Notes under the pieces: generated by a model
What the model saw: only the letters and a program-made list of their open reading frames with translations
What the model was told of the DNA's origin: nothing
Databases searched by the model: none
In this document: positions 1-10,183 of the stretch, piece after piece
Position numbering within the stretch: the stretch's first letter is position 1
Layout of the letters: every line of letters begins with the position of its first letter
Made by a program: the position numbers and the translations under genes
From: Neostapfia colusana
Taxonomy: Eukaryota > Streptophyta > Magnoliopsida > Poales > Poaceae
Assembly: GCA_030760725.1 (NCBI GenBank)
Contig: JASWHV010000019.1
Location: forward strand, 40,071,944 to 40,135,943
Length of the DNA stretch: 64,000 nt
Direction of reading: 5' to 3'

Positions 1-111
1 CCCAGGGTGGTAGTTGATTCCAACATCGTAATCCTTGATGAGTTCCAACTATCGACGTTGCCTCAAATTCAGGTCCGTTTGTGTAAATATGTACTTGAGG
101 GTTTTATGATC
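1..111 (-). pseudogene. RNase H C-terminal fragment of Gy1 pol
   Basis: Continuation of the Gy1 RNase H on the far side of the solo LTR. On the minus strand it reads from DHKTLKYIFTQ through a region matching the usual LNLRQRRWLELIKDY stretch to INYHPG at the window edge. The tryptophan codon of that stretch is TAG (49-51), an in-frame stop. Joining 4156 to 107-111 across the solo LTR restores the ordinary TDHK context, which proves the fragment and 4156-4860 were once contiguous. Confidence 0.85.
107..111. repeat. Target site duplication of the solo LTR, left copy (TGATC)
   Basis: TGATC at 107-111 abuts the LTR start at 112 and is repeated at 4151-4155 right after the LTR end. A 5-bp duplication is the normal footprint of gypsy integrase. 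Confidence 0.9.
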
Positions 112-2661
112 TGTAAGGGCCTCAGTTTTTGACACACATTTGCAGTGTTCATCACCACACCACACACCTCATTTGAGAAAGAATGATGAACACAAATGAA
201 GAGCAAGTAATAATTATCAACATGCTCATTAGAGAACAAACTTACACATTGCAAAAGTGGTATTTCCCACATGTGATATAGATGTGCTGGACATATGAAA
301 ACTCCTACACTTTACTAAGGATGTCCCTGCCAAGTTTCACCCAAATTCAAAACCTTTTTGAGGTCAGTTTGGGTATAGTTAGGAAGAGGGCAGTTTGAAA
401 CCATATTCAAATTCAAACTGTTTTTATCCAATGAATTTAAAATTGGGGGGCATATTCTTACTCAGCACATTTTTGTGAGCTCACACACCAATTTTCACTC
501 CATTTGGAGTTGATCTTGACATGAGCTAAGTGGGAGAAATTCAAACTTTATTTGAATTTCAAACTGAACTTGTGCTGAAATTCATTCAAACCAAACCTCA
601 TTTGAACTTTGACCAAATTCAAATGGCTCATGGGTGAATAATTTGAATTGCCAAGGGTAGTATGGGGCTCACTGTTTACAACAGTGATTAGGAGTAAATT
701 TCAGAGGTTAAAACTGGAGGTGGGACCCACATGTCAGCCACTGCTCAGATCAAACCGACTGAGACTTTTTCACTCGGGTCGCCGAGCCGCAGCGGTGATC
801 GCCACCGAGGCCAGTCGCCGCGCCACCAGCTGCTTGCCCACGCGCGGGCATGAGGCGGTGCAGAGCCTTCTTAAGGCGCCTGCCCCCTCCTCGGCCGAGG
901 CACCGTCGTTCTTCCCCGCAAGAACTCAGCGCCGGCCGAAAACTTCCGCAGCTCGGACTTGATCGGAGAACGCCGATCGCAGCTCCCTCCTTCCACTCCA
1001 GAGCCCCAGCAAGGTACTAGAGACCTTCCTCCATCCTCCCCGTTGCTAGAATTCGGTTGAAACCGAGTGATATCGGCTGTGCTGAAAGATCAAAATTGGA
1101 ACTTGGAACCGCCGCACCTCGGGCTCTCGTGGACAGCCCAACCAGGGCGTTGTCATGCCCGAGCCAAGGCACCCTTGGATGCGCAGGTGACCGGTGCTGC
1201 TCATCCCCGAGCCACAGCTCGAGTGGTTGCTCACCGGCGGCGAATTTCCACTTTTCCCCTTTCTGTGTGCAGAACGACCTTCGGGTACGATTCTGTTTAA
1301 CTTGTGTTCTAGAATGGGTTAGAGGGCCTCAGGCCTCTCTCACACGAGCTAGACACGGTAACGCACAAGTTGCCTTCACAACTCTGGGCCGGAGAACCTC
1401 TGTGCCCGGCGTAATTTGAGGTCTACTAATGGCGGAGCGAACGGGCGGCATCGGGCACACGGTGAGGACCTATTTCGGGCCTTCCCCGAGCTGCCTCGAG
1501 CTCATGTCGACCTTCTCTGAGGTCCACTGATGCTCCCCGACCGATTTCCCAAGTAGCTGAGGTGCTAGAGAAGTCAGCCGACATGGCCGATGTCATTCCG
1601 AGGTGGCGGCTCGTCGCCGACCATGCTCCGGCCGTTGTCATGAACAGCTGACCCTCGGATCCTGTTCCCCGAGTAAAAGTAGGCAGGGGCGGCCAGGATT
1701 GAGAAGTTTGGAGCTGTACAGCAGCCGGCGGCGAGCTCTCCGGCGAGATCCCTCGGCGGCGGGGTGCGGGTGTCGCGAGGTTGAAGAAGGGGGTGGACCC
1801 CAGCTGTCAGCGGGAGATATTTTGAATCGGGATCCGGCTGCAGCCAGAATCGGGTGTGCTGGCACGCAAAATCCTTGTGGGCCGCGATGTGCCATCGCCT
1901 AGGTGTGCGACGCGTGTCCCCTGGGCCCACGCACGAGTTTAAACTTTTCCCCGATTTTCAGATTTCCTTCAAACTTCAAATCCTCATAACTTTGGCTAGA
2001 AAGCTCCAAATTGAGTGAACCAAATTTTGCTGGATTCAGCTCTCTGAGTAATTTCCAGAAAATCAAGTTTCACTTCATGAAATTCCTTATTTCCCCAGAA
2101 TTAATTCCTAAAATTTTAAACTGTTAGGAATTTTAACTGGAGAATCCTTTGGAGGAAAATCCTGAAATTTTGCTGAGATGTTCACCAAAATATCGTTGAA
2201 CTACCATAAAAATTTCAGATCCATTTGAGCTCATTTAATCCACCTAATGGTGTGATTAGTTAAACTGTTCCAGAGAAAATAGAAAATGTTCAGAAACATT
2301 TTCAGAATTTTCTCTGAAATAGTTTAGCTCATATCTTTAGTTAGAAACTTCCAAATTAAGTGAGACCAACTCCATTAGAACCCTCTGAAAATCTAGTTTT
2401 CAGAAAGTCATAGTTTATTTCATGAAAATCCTTAGAACACCCTAAAAGCCTTTAATTAAGGTCAAGGGCATAATTAATTGTGGAGGGCTCAATTGAGCTT
2501 TGCTGCAACTAAAACTTGACCAAGTCCCTGTTTAGGTTGTAACCAAGCCACAGTAAAAGTTTTACAGTCATTAGGTCTGTCTAGCAAGGGTTATAGACTT
2601 CACAACTTCAAGTTAATACAAATGCATTTAAATTGATACATATGTTTCTTATATCATGTAG

Positions 2662-2742
2662 TCGCTAAGGTCGAGGAGGAACCCGAAGTCCTAGACTTCG
2701 TTACTCCGGAGGAACAGCTAGCCTACGACCAAGAGCAGCAAG
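2662..2742 (+). CDS. LTR-resident coding block 1 (putative internal exon), solo LTR
   Basis: An 81-nt open block preceded by an acceptor-like sequence (ATATCATGTAG) and followed by AG|GCAAGC, a GC-type donor. Read from the second codon base it gives an acidic peptide containing KVEEEPEVLDF and ending EQQ. The minus-strand relative at 54908-54988 has the same length and frame with four differences, all synonymous (GAG/GAA, GTT/GTA, GAA/GAG, CTA/CTT). Just upstream of the acceptor the same frame contains a TGA, so the block would have to be joined to an earlier exon; I could not identify that exon or a start codon. Function unknown. It is an exon prediction from conservation and splice-site context, without transcript evidence. 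Confidence 0.5.
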
Positions 2743-2932
2743 GCAAGCCCCGGTTTGCATTAACCTTTTTACAAATGTTTATTGTTTTGAGCACATCTTT
2801 GAATATTGTTCTGTTCATTAGAGTCTTGATTGGAAACCCAACTGCATAGCCAAGAAAACCATGGGTTGGGTTTAGGATTGAAAACCCCGTTAGCTACTGC
2901 ATTGCTAGGATAGAGTAGGACTCGGTACAAGT

Positions 2933-2952
2933 CGAGTAGTTGGAACTACTCG
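2933..2952. repeat. Perfect inverted repeat in the LTR (9-bp arms, GG centre)
   Basis: CGAGTAGTT, GG, AACTACTCG: an exact 9-bp inverted repeat with a 2-nt centre. The same hairpin is present in the Gy7 LTR (54695-54714) and, with 7-bp arms and a larger loop, in Gy5 (32707-32727). It lies within the putative intron between the two coding blocks, in a region expected to be transcribed. Confidence 0.7.
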
Positions 2953-3830
2953 CGAGAATAGGCTAGAGGCACATTGCTTGGGTAGAGATAGCACATGATA
3001 CACATGGCAAGAAAATGAGACCGAGCGGAGAGTAAGGGCAGCAGGACTTTGGGGCCTGTGTGCTGTAGCTCCGCTTGTGTCGATTGAGGACCGAGCCGTG
3101 TGCGGGCCTGTTGAACAAGATAGAACAGTATCGAAGACCTACCGGCTATATGGGAACCGGGAAACTGATGTAACTCGGGTAGCTGGGTATTGAGGCATTG
3201 CCCGTCGTTCAGAGGGTAGGTTGAGAGCTCGAGGTGTAAATCGGCTGGCGGCACGGAGATGCGCGTGCAGAGACCTCTTGCTCGGGACGATGGGACCGGT
3301 TCAATATTTGGCTAACGGGTGAAAGGTAGTCGCGTACGGCGTCCGTGATGGTTGCTGGAGGCAACATCGAGTACGGGCGTATGTGACGGGTTGTTCGGGT
3401 AACCCTGCAGGTGTAAATCGATTATAATCGCCGTCCCTCGCGGTCAGTGAGTACCACTTGTTCACTGTACCGTGACGTAGAAAGAACAGGCGAGTCACAT
3501 GTTAAAATGTTGCTGAATGAAAGCTGGACATTGATTGTCAATGATATGCTGTAGTTTAGAGCTAATTAAAGTTCTTTTCAACTTTGGGCAAAGTACATGA
3601 GAGAAATGCGTTTCTTGTTTGATTGCGGCTCTCTCATGTGCCTTAGCGTAAGGTTCTCCACAACCTGCTGCTAAAACTTGAAAGTAAGGTTCTACTAATT
3701 AGGCCAGTCCTTGCAAATGATTTTTACCTCATGCAACCCATTACCCTCATGTAGAAGTTCCATGTTTAGGTGAGACGGGTCAGACTTGCTGAGCCTTCGT
3801 GCTCACTGCTTGTGTTTGAAGCTTTTGCAG

Positions 3831-3919
3831 GGTTCTATGAGGAAGGGACTCACGAAGAGGAGACGGAACCCCAGGAGGGGAACCCCGTCGAGTGGGAGTC
3901 GTGCACGCCGCAGAGTTAG
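3831..3919 (+). CDS. LTR-resident coding block 2 (putative terminal exon), solo LTR
   Basis: An 89-nt block after a strong acceptor (GCTTTTGCAG). Its first two bases complete the split codon left by block 1, giving glycine, and it then reads FYEEGTHEEETEPQEG and on to a TAG at 3917-3919, about 230 nt before the LTR end. The Gy7 copy (53729-53817) has identical length and frame with few differences; the Gy5 copy (33605-33690) shares YEEG, an acidic stretch and a CT.S ending. The product would be a very acidic C-terminus. Function unknown; prediction from comparison of LTR copies. Confidence 0.5.
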
Positions 3920-4150
3920 TGTGCGTGTGTGCTAGCAAGGACACGTTCGAGGGCTGAACGTGCACTTGATGCTTAGTCTATGCCCGCGAGTGTAGACTGA
4001 ACTTATTTTGATGTAAACATGTTCATAAACTTGTTTATGTAATGAAACTTCCGCTTCTGCTTTGCACCTTTGACGTGTGTTATACGGTGCTGTGCAACGC
4101 AGCACCCCTCAGCGTGATCCTGGCTCGACAGGACCAATGGGGTCGTGTCA

Positions 4151-4155
4151 TGATC
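4151..4155. repeat. Target site duplication of the solo LTR, right copy (TGATC)
   Basis: Exact repeat of 107-111, immediately after the LTR terminus TGTCA at 4150. Confidence 0.9.
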
Positions 4156-4860
4156 CGTATAGATCTCACATCGATGACCAAGGAAATAATGTCTCCAAAT
4201 CTTCAATGCATGCACCACTGCTGCTAGCTCCAAGTCATGCGTAGGATAATTAAGCTCGTGATTCTTTAATTGTCGTGAGGCATAGGCTACCACTTGTCCT
4301 TCTTGCATGAGCACACATCCGAGCCCTTGTCTGGATGCGCCACAATATATGTCAAAGCTCTTGCTCACGTCTGGCAATACCAAAACCGGTGCTGTGGTTA
4401 GCCTTTTCTTGAGTTCCTCAAAACATTCTTGGCATGCTGGTGTCCATTGGAAGGCTTTTACCTTCATTAGCAACTCCTTCATAGGCTTTGCTATCTTAGA
4501 GAAGTCCTTGATGAAGCGTCGGTAGAATCCAGCCATCCCAAGAAAGCTCCGAATATCCCTCAAGTTTTGCGGTTGATTCCACTTCAGAACATCTACCACT
4601 TTTCCGGGATCAACCGATACTCCTTCCTGGGAGATAATGTGGTCTAGGAATGATATCTCCTTTAGCCAAAATTGACACTTGTTAAGCTTGGCATACAATT
4701 GATGCTCACGCATTTTCTGCAAGGTCAATTTCAAATATTCTTCATGCTCCTCCTCACTTTTTGAATACACCATAATGTCGTCGATGAAAACCACGACGAA
4801 CTTATCCAAGTACTCCATGAAAACCTTGTTCATAATAACCCAAAAGACATGACGGTATAT
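4156..4860 (-). pseudogene. Gy1 pol: C-terminal RT, RNase H start
   Basis: Minus-strand remnant of the RT thumb and RNase H. Visible motifs: MNKVFMEYLDKFVVVFIDD (catalytic IDD of RT), KCQFWLKEISFL, RSFLGMAGFYRRFI, then RNase H with FDIYCGAS and LELAAVVHALKIWRHY, ending at TDH where the solo LTR enters. The RNase H catalytic aspartate of the usual YCDAS motif is glycine here (YCGAS). At its 5' edge about 28 bp are missing between the FGL motif and MNKVF, which shifts the frame relative to the protease/RT part. The inactive catalytic site and the deletion both argue for long decay. Confidence 0.88.
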
Positions 4861-4880
4861 TGATATGAATCATGCCGTGT

Positions 4881-5786
4881 TCAAAAGGCAGTCTTGGGTA
4901 TATCGGAGGGCTTAGTCTTCAGCTTGAAATATCCCGACCGAAGATCAATCTTGGAGAACACTCGGGCTCCTTTCATTTTGTCGAATAGGTCTTCTATACA
5001 GGGCAGAGGGTATTTGTTCTTGATTGTCACCTCGTTGAGAGACCTATAGTCCACGCACATCCTTTGGGTCCCATCCTTCTTGTCTACGAAGAGCACGGGG
5101 GCTCCCCATGGTGATGAGCTGGGTCGTATAAAACCCTTCTCAAACTGCTCCTGAATTTGCTTCTTGAGCACCACTAGTTCATTGGTGGGCATCCTATAGG
5201 GTTTCTTTGCTATGGGTGCAGTTCCAGGTACCAAATCAATGGCAAACTCAATGTCCCGGTCAGGTGGCATACCTGGAAGCTCCTCTGTAAACACGTCCGA
5301 GAATTCCTGAACCACTGGAATGCTGTCCAATGTTGCTCCTTCGACGTGGTTCAAAATTGCCCTTTCAGTTGTTTGTTGGGATGACTTAAACTTGACATGA
5401 ATACCGTGCTCATTTGTCAACTGCACGCCTCTTTCAGCACATTGGATTAACCCGTTGTGCTTGCTTAACCAATCCATCCCGAGTATTATGTCAAGCCCTT
5501 GGGAATCCAAGACAATGAGGTTGGCAAGGAAGTCTACCCCCCTTATTTTAAGGCTTACTTTCGGACATACTATATTAGTCCTCATCTCTCCACTAGGAGA
5601 ATTAACTAACATAGCACATTTTAAGTGTGATATGGGTAGATTATGCTTGGCAACATACTTGGATGGTATGAAGGAATGCGAAGCTCCAGAATCAAATAAG
5701 ATGGCGGCTGGGTTGGAGTTGGCAAAGAACATACCAAGTACGACGTCCTCAGCCTGTTGTGCTTCCTCAGCAGAGACATGGTTCAC
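4881..5786 (-). pseudogene. Gy1 pol: aspartic protease and N-terminal RT
   Basis: Open for about 300 codons. It begins NHVSAEEAQQAEDVV, typical of the gag-protease junction of this clade, followed by protease motif ILFDSGASHSFI (catalytic D-S-G) and GMDWLSKH. RT starts with IEFAIDLVPGTAPI and KPYRM, then FIRPSSSPWGAPVLF, CVDYRSLNEVTIKNKYPLP and FSKIDLRSGY. It ends at a TGA where the usual TAFS would continue (serine TCA changed to TGA). The frame differs from both the gag part and the downstream RT/RNase H, so at least two frameshifts separate three pieces that were once a single polyprotein. Confidence 0.9.
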
Positions 5787-6795
5787 GTTGCCGCAAGCAT
5801 AGTTCTGTTGTCCATGGTTTCCTTGATTGTCCCTTCCGTTCGGTCACGTGTTCTGCTTGCGCATGTTGCCTTGCTGTCCAGGGCCTCTCTCCACAGGCAC
5901 TGGCTCACGAAGTGTCCTGTTTCCCCGCATGCAAAGCATGACCTGTTGCCTACGGCAGCAGGTACGTTGGGGCGGGGGTTTTGAACAGGAGCGCCCATGT
6001 TGGGTGGGGGCATAGGAGGCAAGGGCACAGGAGGTGCTTGTGCAACAGGTCGTTGCTGTGGTGGCTGACTATGGCGGTATGCAGGAGCGGTTGATCCATA
6101 CTGCGGTGCGGCCGGGGGCATGTACCAAGGTCGTACGTTGCTCCCTTGGGGCTGGTATGGCATCTTCCTCTTGCACTCTCGCTCGATCTCTCGGATCTTG
6201 CTTTCGACTACTATAGCCTTGTCAACCAGCTTTTGGAAGCTCGCGTAGTCATTGTTGAGGAGCTGGACCTGAATCTCATTGTTCAACCCTCTGATGAACA
6301 TGTATTGCTTCCTCTGGTCTGAGTTGACATCTTCGGGGGCATACCGGGACAGTTGCGTGAACTTCTTGAGATACTCATTCACACTTCTCTGTCCTTGGCG
6401 GAGACCTTCGAACTCCTGTCTCTTGAGCATCATTACACCAGCAGTGATGTAATGAGAGCGGAAACTCTCCTTGAACTCAGTCCAAGTGATCGTCTCCTGG
6501 TCGACATGAGCGTTGCATAGGGCATCCCACCAGTCAGCGGCGGCTTCCATGAGTTGGTGCGACGCAAAAAGAACCTTCTCTCGGTCATTGCACTACACTA
6601 TGGCAAGCTTCTTCTCCTTGGATTTCAACCAGTCGTCGGCCTCCATGGGGTCATTAGCTTGAGCAAAGGTGGGTGGTCGAGTCCTCATGAACTCACCCAG
6701 CCTGTTATGAGCCGGCAGTGGTGGTGGCGGTGGTGCGGAACGGGGTTGTTGTTGTTGGCCTGCAACTGACCCAAAGTTTTGATCATTAGCCTGCA
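5783..6795 (-). pseudogene. Gy1 gag (N-terminus deleted)
   Basis: Gag polyprotein remnant of a gypsy element. From high to low coordinates: a proline/glutamine-rich segment, FMRTRPPTFAQANDPMEADDW, an in-frame TAG near 6593, then the capsid-like region with ADWWDALC, EFKESFRSHYI and KKFTQLSRYAPED. A Pro-rich linker follows, then a CCHC zinc knuckle (CFACGETGHFVSQC) near 5935. After the knuckle the frame shifts, and the stretch leading to protease also contains a stop. The apparent N-terminus near 6796 is artificial: immediately upstream is LTR sequence, so an internal deletion removed the true start. Confidence 0.88.
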
Positions 6796-6796
6796 T

Positions 6797-9700
6797 ACGG
6801 ATCGGTCCTTGACCAACACGGACAGGTCTATAGCACCCATGCCCCTACGTCCTGCTGCCCCTACAACCTTCCGGTCTCAACTTTAACTTGCTAATTCATT
6901 TTTGAACCAATCCCGTATGCCCCTGTTGTTCCTGAACCTGCGAGTAGCATCTCACCTCTCGACTTCTACCAAATCTTACTTAAGCATGGCAGTCCTACAC
7001 AGTGTAAAGACACCTACCCAATACTCCATGGGTTCATTTGGTTATGCAAGAGGAGTATCAAACACTAGACCTAATGCACAATTCATATCTTAACCGAAAG
7101 TGAATACAAAATAAAAACTTAACAGCTGTTAAATGCAAACCGGAGCTTGCCTGTTTTGCAGGGTATTCGTATATAATCAGTTAGTGTCCTTGTTGATCCA
7201 CCCTTGACTCTCCGGAGCTTGATCCACTTCAATGAATCACTCCTTTGAATCCCCTTCGTTGTAGTTCCTATTGAAATGCATATGCACATGTTTTATAGAA
7301 TGTAGTGGAAAGAAGTTATAGAATTAAGTTGTTAGGAACAGAGGTTGTGTGGAAAAGACAGGAATGGCTTGGTTTGCCTCTGTTGTGCAAAGAAACAGAA
7401 ATGACTACTTGATCTTACTATCTTAGCTATACACTAACTATTTTCCCTAATGAACACAATAGATGAGCTGAAAAGATTTGAGTGCAACTGAAGAACAAGA
7501 ACTCTAATGCCCTCAAAAGTTTTACAGCAGGTCCTATACTACCTAAAGATTTAGCTTGCCAAATTGCAGCTAAGGTGGAGTCAAATTGTGTTCTCCATAA
7601 TTCTCACAAAGTCCTTCATGTATTCCCACATATACATAAGTATGGAGAACAAGCCCCGGGAGTTTCAGGGCTCAAATTGAGCTGATAATTTACATGTGAA
7701 TTCTTGGTCACATGAAAGTAATATGGTCCAAAATTCAGCCCTTTTACTTGAGTAGGTCTCCCAGAACAATTCTTTAAGAATTTCTACTTAAAAGAATTAA
7801 TTCTGAAATAATGGGCATTTTCATGCTCAATTAAGTGAACTAAATTTTCAAATATGTCGCAGAGAGCTTGCCTAAATTTTCCTATGATTTGTGGAGCTAT
7901 GGATTGCCCAGAATAGAATTTACAAGTGGGAAACATTTTCTGAAAATGTTTCTGGACTCTTATGAACACAACATCTGGTATTTAACAAATTCCTACACAA
8001 ATGATCTTAAAATAAGCTGAAAATTCGCTAGAAGGTCAATACTATGCTAAAGAATATTCTGGCAAAATTTGAGGATTTTTGGATGACCCAAACTCCCTCA
8101 ATAATTCTTTACCAGAAAGCTTTCAAAGAATTTTCCAGAATACAATATTGACTTTCATACAAATCTGAGTTTATATTTGGATAGAACTCTGAAATATGAA
8201 TCCAACTCAATTGGAATCACTCAATTTCGATGTTTCTACAGAGAGCTATGAATTTCCAAAGTTTAAACCATCACTGGAATTGTTTTCCTACTGAAAATTT
8301 CACTGGGCCCGCTTATTTAAATGCCAGCCAATCGGAACTGGGCCACACCCAGGCCACAGCTTTTCAGCGCGCCAGCACACGGGATCCCAGCCACACCCGA
8401 TCACAGATTTAAATTCTGAGCTGCTGACAGCCGGGACCCACACTTTCTTCTTCCTCCCGCCATCTCTCTCGCGCCCACGCGCTCCCCCTCGCCGGAGCAA
8501 ATGGCTGCTCGCCGGACCGGCGTTTCCGGCCACCGCCCAGCTAGAGGCTCGCCGCCAGGGGGTTTTGGACATTGAGAAACACGATGGTGGTTTGTGCTCG
8601 GGCTGCCGGTGGCCGGAACTAGCTCGGCGACGTGCAGCGGCTACGAAATGAGTTCGGCATCGTCTGACGACCTTCCTAGACCACCAACCGCTCGCCCAAC
8701 CAGCTCTACAGAAACATTGGGTCTGAGGAAGAACCGACATGGTCTCAAACTAGCTCGGAAACGGCTGCAAGTGGGTTGTTATCGTGCGCCCGATCGGTCC
8801 CGCCATGAACACGCTCGGAAGACCTCAAAATCCATCGCTCCGAGGTGGTTTCATGCTAGGGTTGCTAAAGGAGAAATTATCGCCGGCTAATCCAGCATCT
8901 ATGTGCAAAGTTTGATAATCTACGGAGGATCGACGAGTGAGAATTTTGGAGGTTATTACCAGAACGTCGGTTTGAAGCCGCCGGGACAAAATTCCCGAAT
9001 TCGCCAGCGAGAGCTCACGACGTGGCTTGAGCTTCAGGTGGAAGCAGTGTGGAGTACGTGCACTCCTTTTGCCGCCTTTGATCGGCCGTGAAAGTTGTTG
9101 TGGCGAGCTGTCCAGGAGCGCCCGATCACATTCTTGAGCTCGGTTGCGGCGGACGGCGCTGATAAAGGAAAAGGAAGTCGAAACTCAGCGGTTTAGGCGT
9201 CGGGGGAGTGGAGGCTGAGCTCGTGGTGCCGTCTAGCCGCTTGGGGGAGGAGAGGGTGTGATGTTTGTTCGTTTTTCCCCGGTGGAACCAAGAGGCGGAG
9301 GTGAGGCAGCGCTGCTCGCGAGGAAGAGAAAGCAAACGGGCTTTGCTTCGGTCTGAGGCGTACGATCACGTTGAGGCACGAGGGGGTCTTTACTCGGTTT
9401 CCCGCGCGTTGGGGCAGGCAGCAGGAGGTGGTGCAGCAAGCTCCTCGGTGGCTCACGCGAGCTGTTCTGTGGAATGGCAAACAGAGACTTAGACTTAGTG
9501 TGTAAGGCACACTTCAGCTCTATGACATGTGGGTCCCACCTCACATTTATCTCCCGGATATCTTCTCAAGTTAATCTCCTCAATTCCCATAATTCTGAGT
9601 TTAAAAGGTGGGCTAGAATTTGAATTCTCCCAATTCAGTTTGAATTTGCAAGCCCAATTTGAATCTGGTTAGAATTCGCAAATGCTTCTTTTTAACTCCT

Positions 9701-10030
9701 TTTTGAGCCCACCCTACAAATGAAAAGTTTGTGATCAAACTTTCCCTACAAATTCCAACTATATGGCTGCATGTTTGTTCAAAGTTTTTGGCCACCACAT
9801 GTGTTAACTTTGAATTTCAAATCTGACTTTTAAATTTGCATGCAAAGAGTCTTTAAATCCTTATTGATTCAACACTTTTAAATAAAAGTGTGAGCCTCGT
9901 TTTTGGATGCTCATCCATGTATTACTTTACATGAAGGAAAGTTTTAGCAAGTCCCATTTTTCATTTCTTTGCCACACATAAGAACTCAAACCTCGTTGTT
10001 TTATTCATACACATTTTTGGGACTTTTACA
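6797..10030 (-). mobile_element. Gy1 5' LTR, truncated at its 3' end
   Basis: Minus-strand LTR starting at 10030 (TGTAAAAGTCCC) and running to about 6797. It has the three-zone composition of its relatives: AT-rich U3, GC-rich block (8330-9500), then AT-rich sequence. Blocks shared with the other long LTRs include GCAAGCTCCGGTTTGCA (near 7140), a degenerate CGAG...CTCG hairpin near 6960, and GGACCGATCCGT next to the gag junction, matching GGACCGAGCCGTGTGC of the solo LTR at about 3087. The last 1 kb or so of the LTR, the primer site and the leader are missing, so no PBS is found between LTR and gag. Confidence 0.85.
7139..7240 (-). other. Degenerate copy of LTR coding block 1
   Basis: On the minus strand this region reads EVDQAPES, aligning with EVEDAPEP of Gy5 and KVEEEPEV of the solo LTR, and it ends in AG|GCAAGC, the same GC-type donor context. 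Here the frame contains a TGA and the length is off by one base, consistent with decay of an old copy. Confidence 0.4.
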
Positions 10031-10031
10031 T

Positions 10032-10136
10032 CGGACTAGTCCGCACTTCTACGGACTAGCCCGGTATCTCACAACACTTAGGGTTTTCCACACACCGCAC
10101 ACCGGACATGTCCGGAGTCAACCACGGACTAGTCCG
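10032..10136. repeat. Palindrome cluster upstream of the Co3 TATA box
   Basis: Exact CGGACTAGTCCG at 10032-10043 and 10125-10136, with close variants between them (CGGACTAGCCCG, CCGGACATGTCCGG). The cluster lies 40-140 bp upstream of the TATA box in U3, where enhancer elements of LTRs sit. Confidence 0.75.
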
Positions 10137-10174
10137 GACATCACAAACCCTAACGTAACCATTGGAAACCCTAC

Positions 10175-10183
10175 TATAAAAAG
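10175..10183 (+). promoter_or_regulatory. Co3 LTR TATA box (TATAAAAAG)
   Basis: TATAAAAAG in U3, about 0.8 kb before the LTR end. The equivalent position in the 3' LTR is exactly where Gy5 inserted (ACTAT at 29852-29856). Confidence 0.7.

Larger units (their letters stand above)
112..4150 (+). mobile_element. Solo LTR, about 4.04 kb, same family as the Gy7 LTR
   Basis: Begins TGTAAGGGCCTCAG and ends GGTCGTGTCA, with 5' TG and 3' CA termini, and is flanked by TGATC duplications. No primer site, gag or pol follows, so the internal region and one LTR were lost, presumably by recombination between the two LTRs. Its relative is the minus-strand LTR at 53500-57550; identity at the 5' end looks to be 85-90% by eye. 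Composition is tripartite: AT-rich U3 (112-720), GC-rich block (740-1920), then AT-rich sequence carrying two short coding blocks (2662-2742 and 3831-3919) and a perfect hairpin (2933-2952). Long ORFs on both strands of the GC-rich block are not conserved in the relative and are left out. Confidence 0.92.
1..10030 (-). mobile_element. Gy1: Ty3/gypsy chromovirus (Tekay/Del-like), partial and nested
   Basis: Minus-strand gypsy element whose 5' end (LTR beginning TGTAAAAGTCCC on the minus strand) is at 10030. Toward lower coordinates come a truncated LTR, gag, aspartic protease, RT and RNase H; integrase and the 3' LTR lie beyond the left edge. It inserted into the 5' LTR of copia element Co3, which resumes at 10031 with ATCGG, the presumed target duplication (partner outside the window). 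A solo LTR at 112-4150 splits its RNase H. A deletion fuses its 5' LTR directly to gag near 6795, removing the LTR 3' end, primer site and leader. Several stops and frameshifts show it is dead. The clade call rests on the RT/RNase H motifs and the long LTR. Confidence 0.9.

Noticed and set aside
848..1017. ATG-initiated first exon for the LTR gene in the solo LTR (ATG near 850, donor at 1017)
   Set aside because: Its phase does not match block 1 (joining would create a stop), and it is not conserved in the other families.
1426..1930. Overlapping ORFs on both strands in the GC-rich part of the solo LTR
   Set aside because: Not maintained in the homologous Gy7 LTR; no domain; codon-free composition effect.
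10032..10136. CRISPR-like or satellite array
   Set aside because: Repeat spacing is irregular, the motif is a 12-bp palindrome, and it lies in an LTR of a plant retrotransposon.
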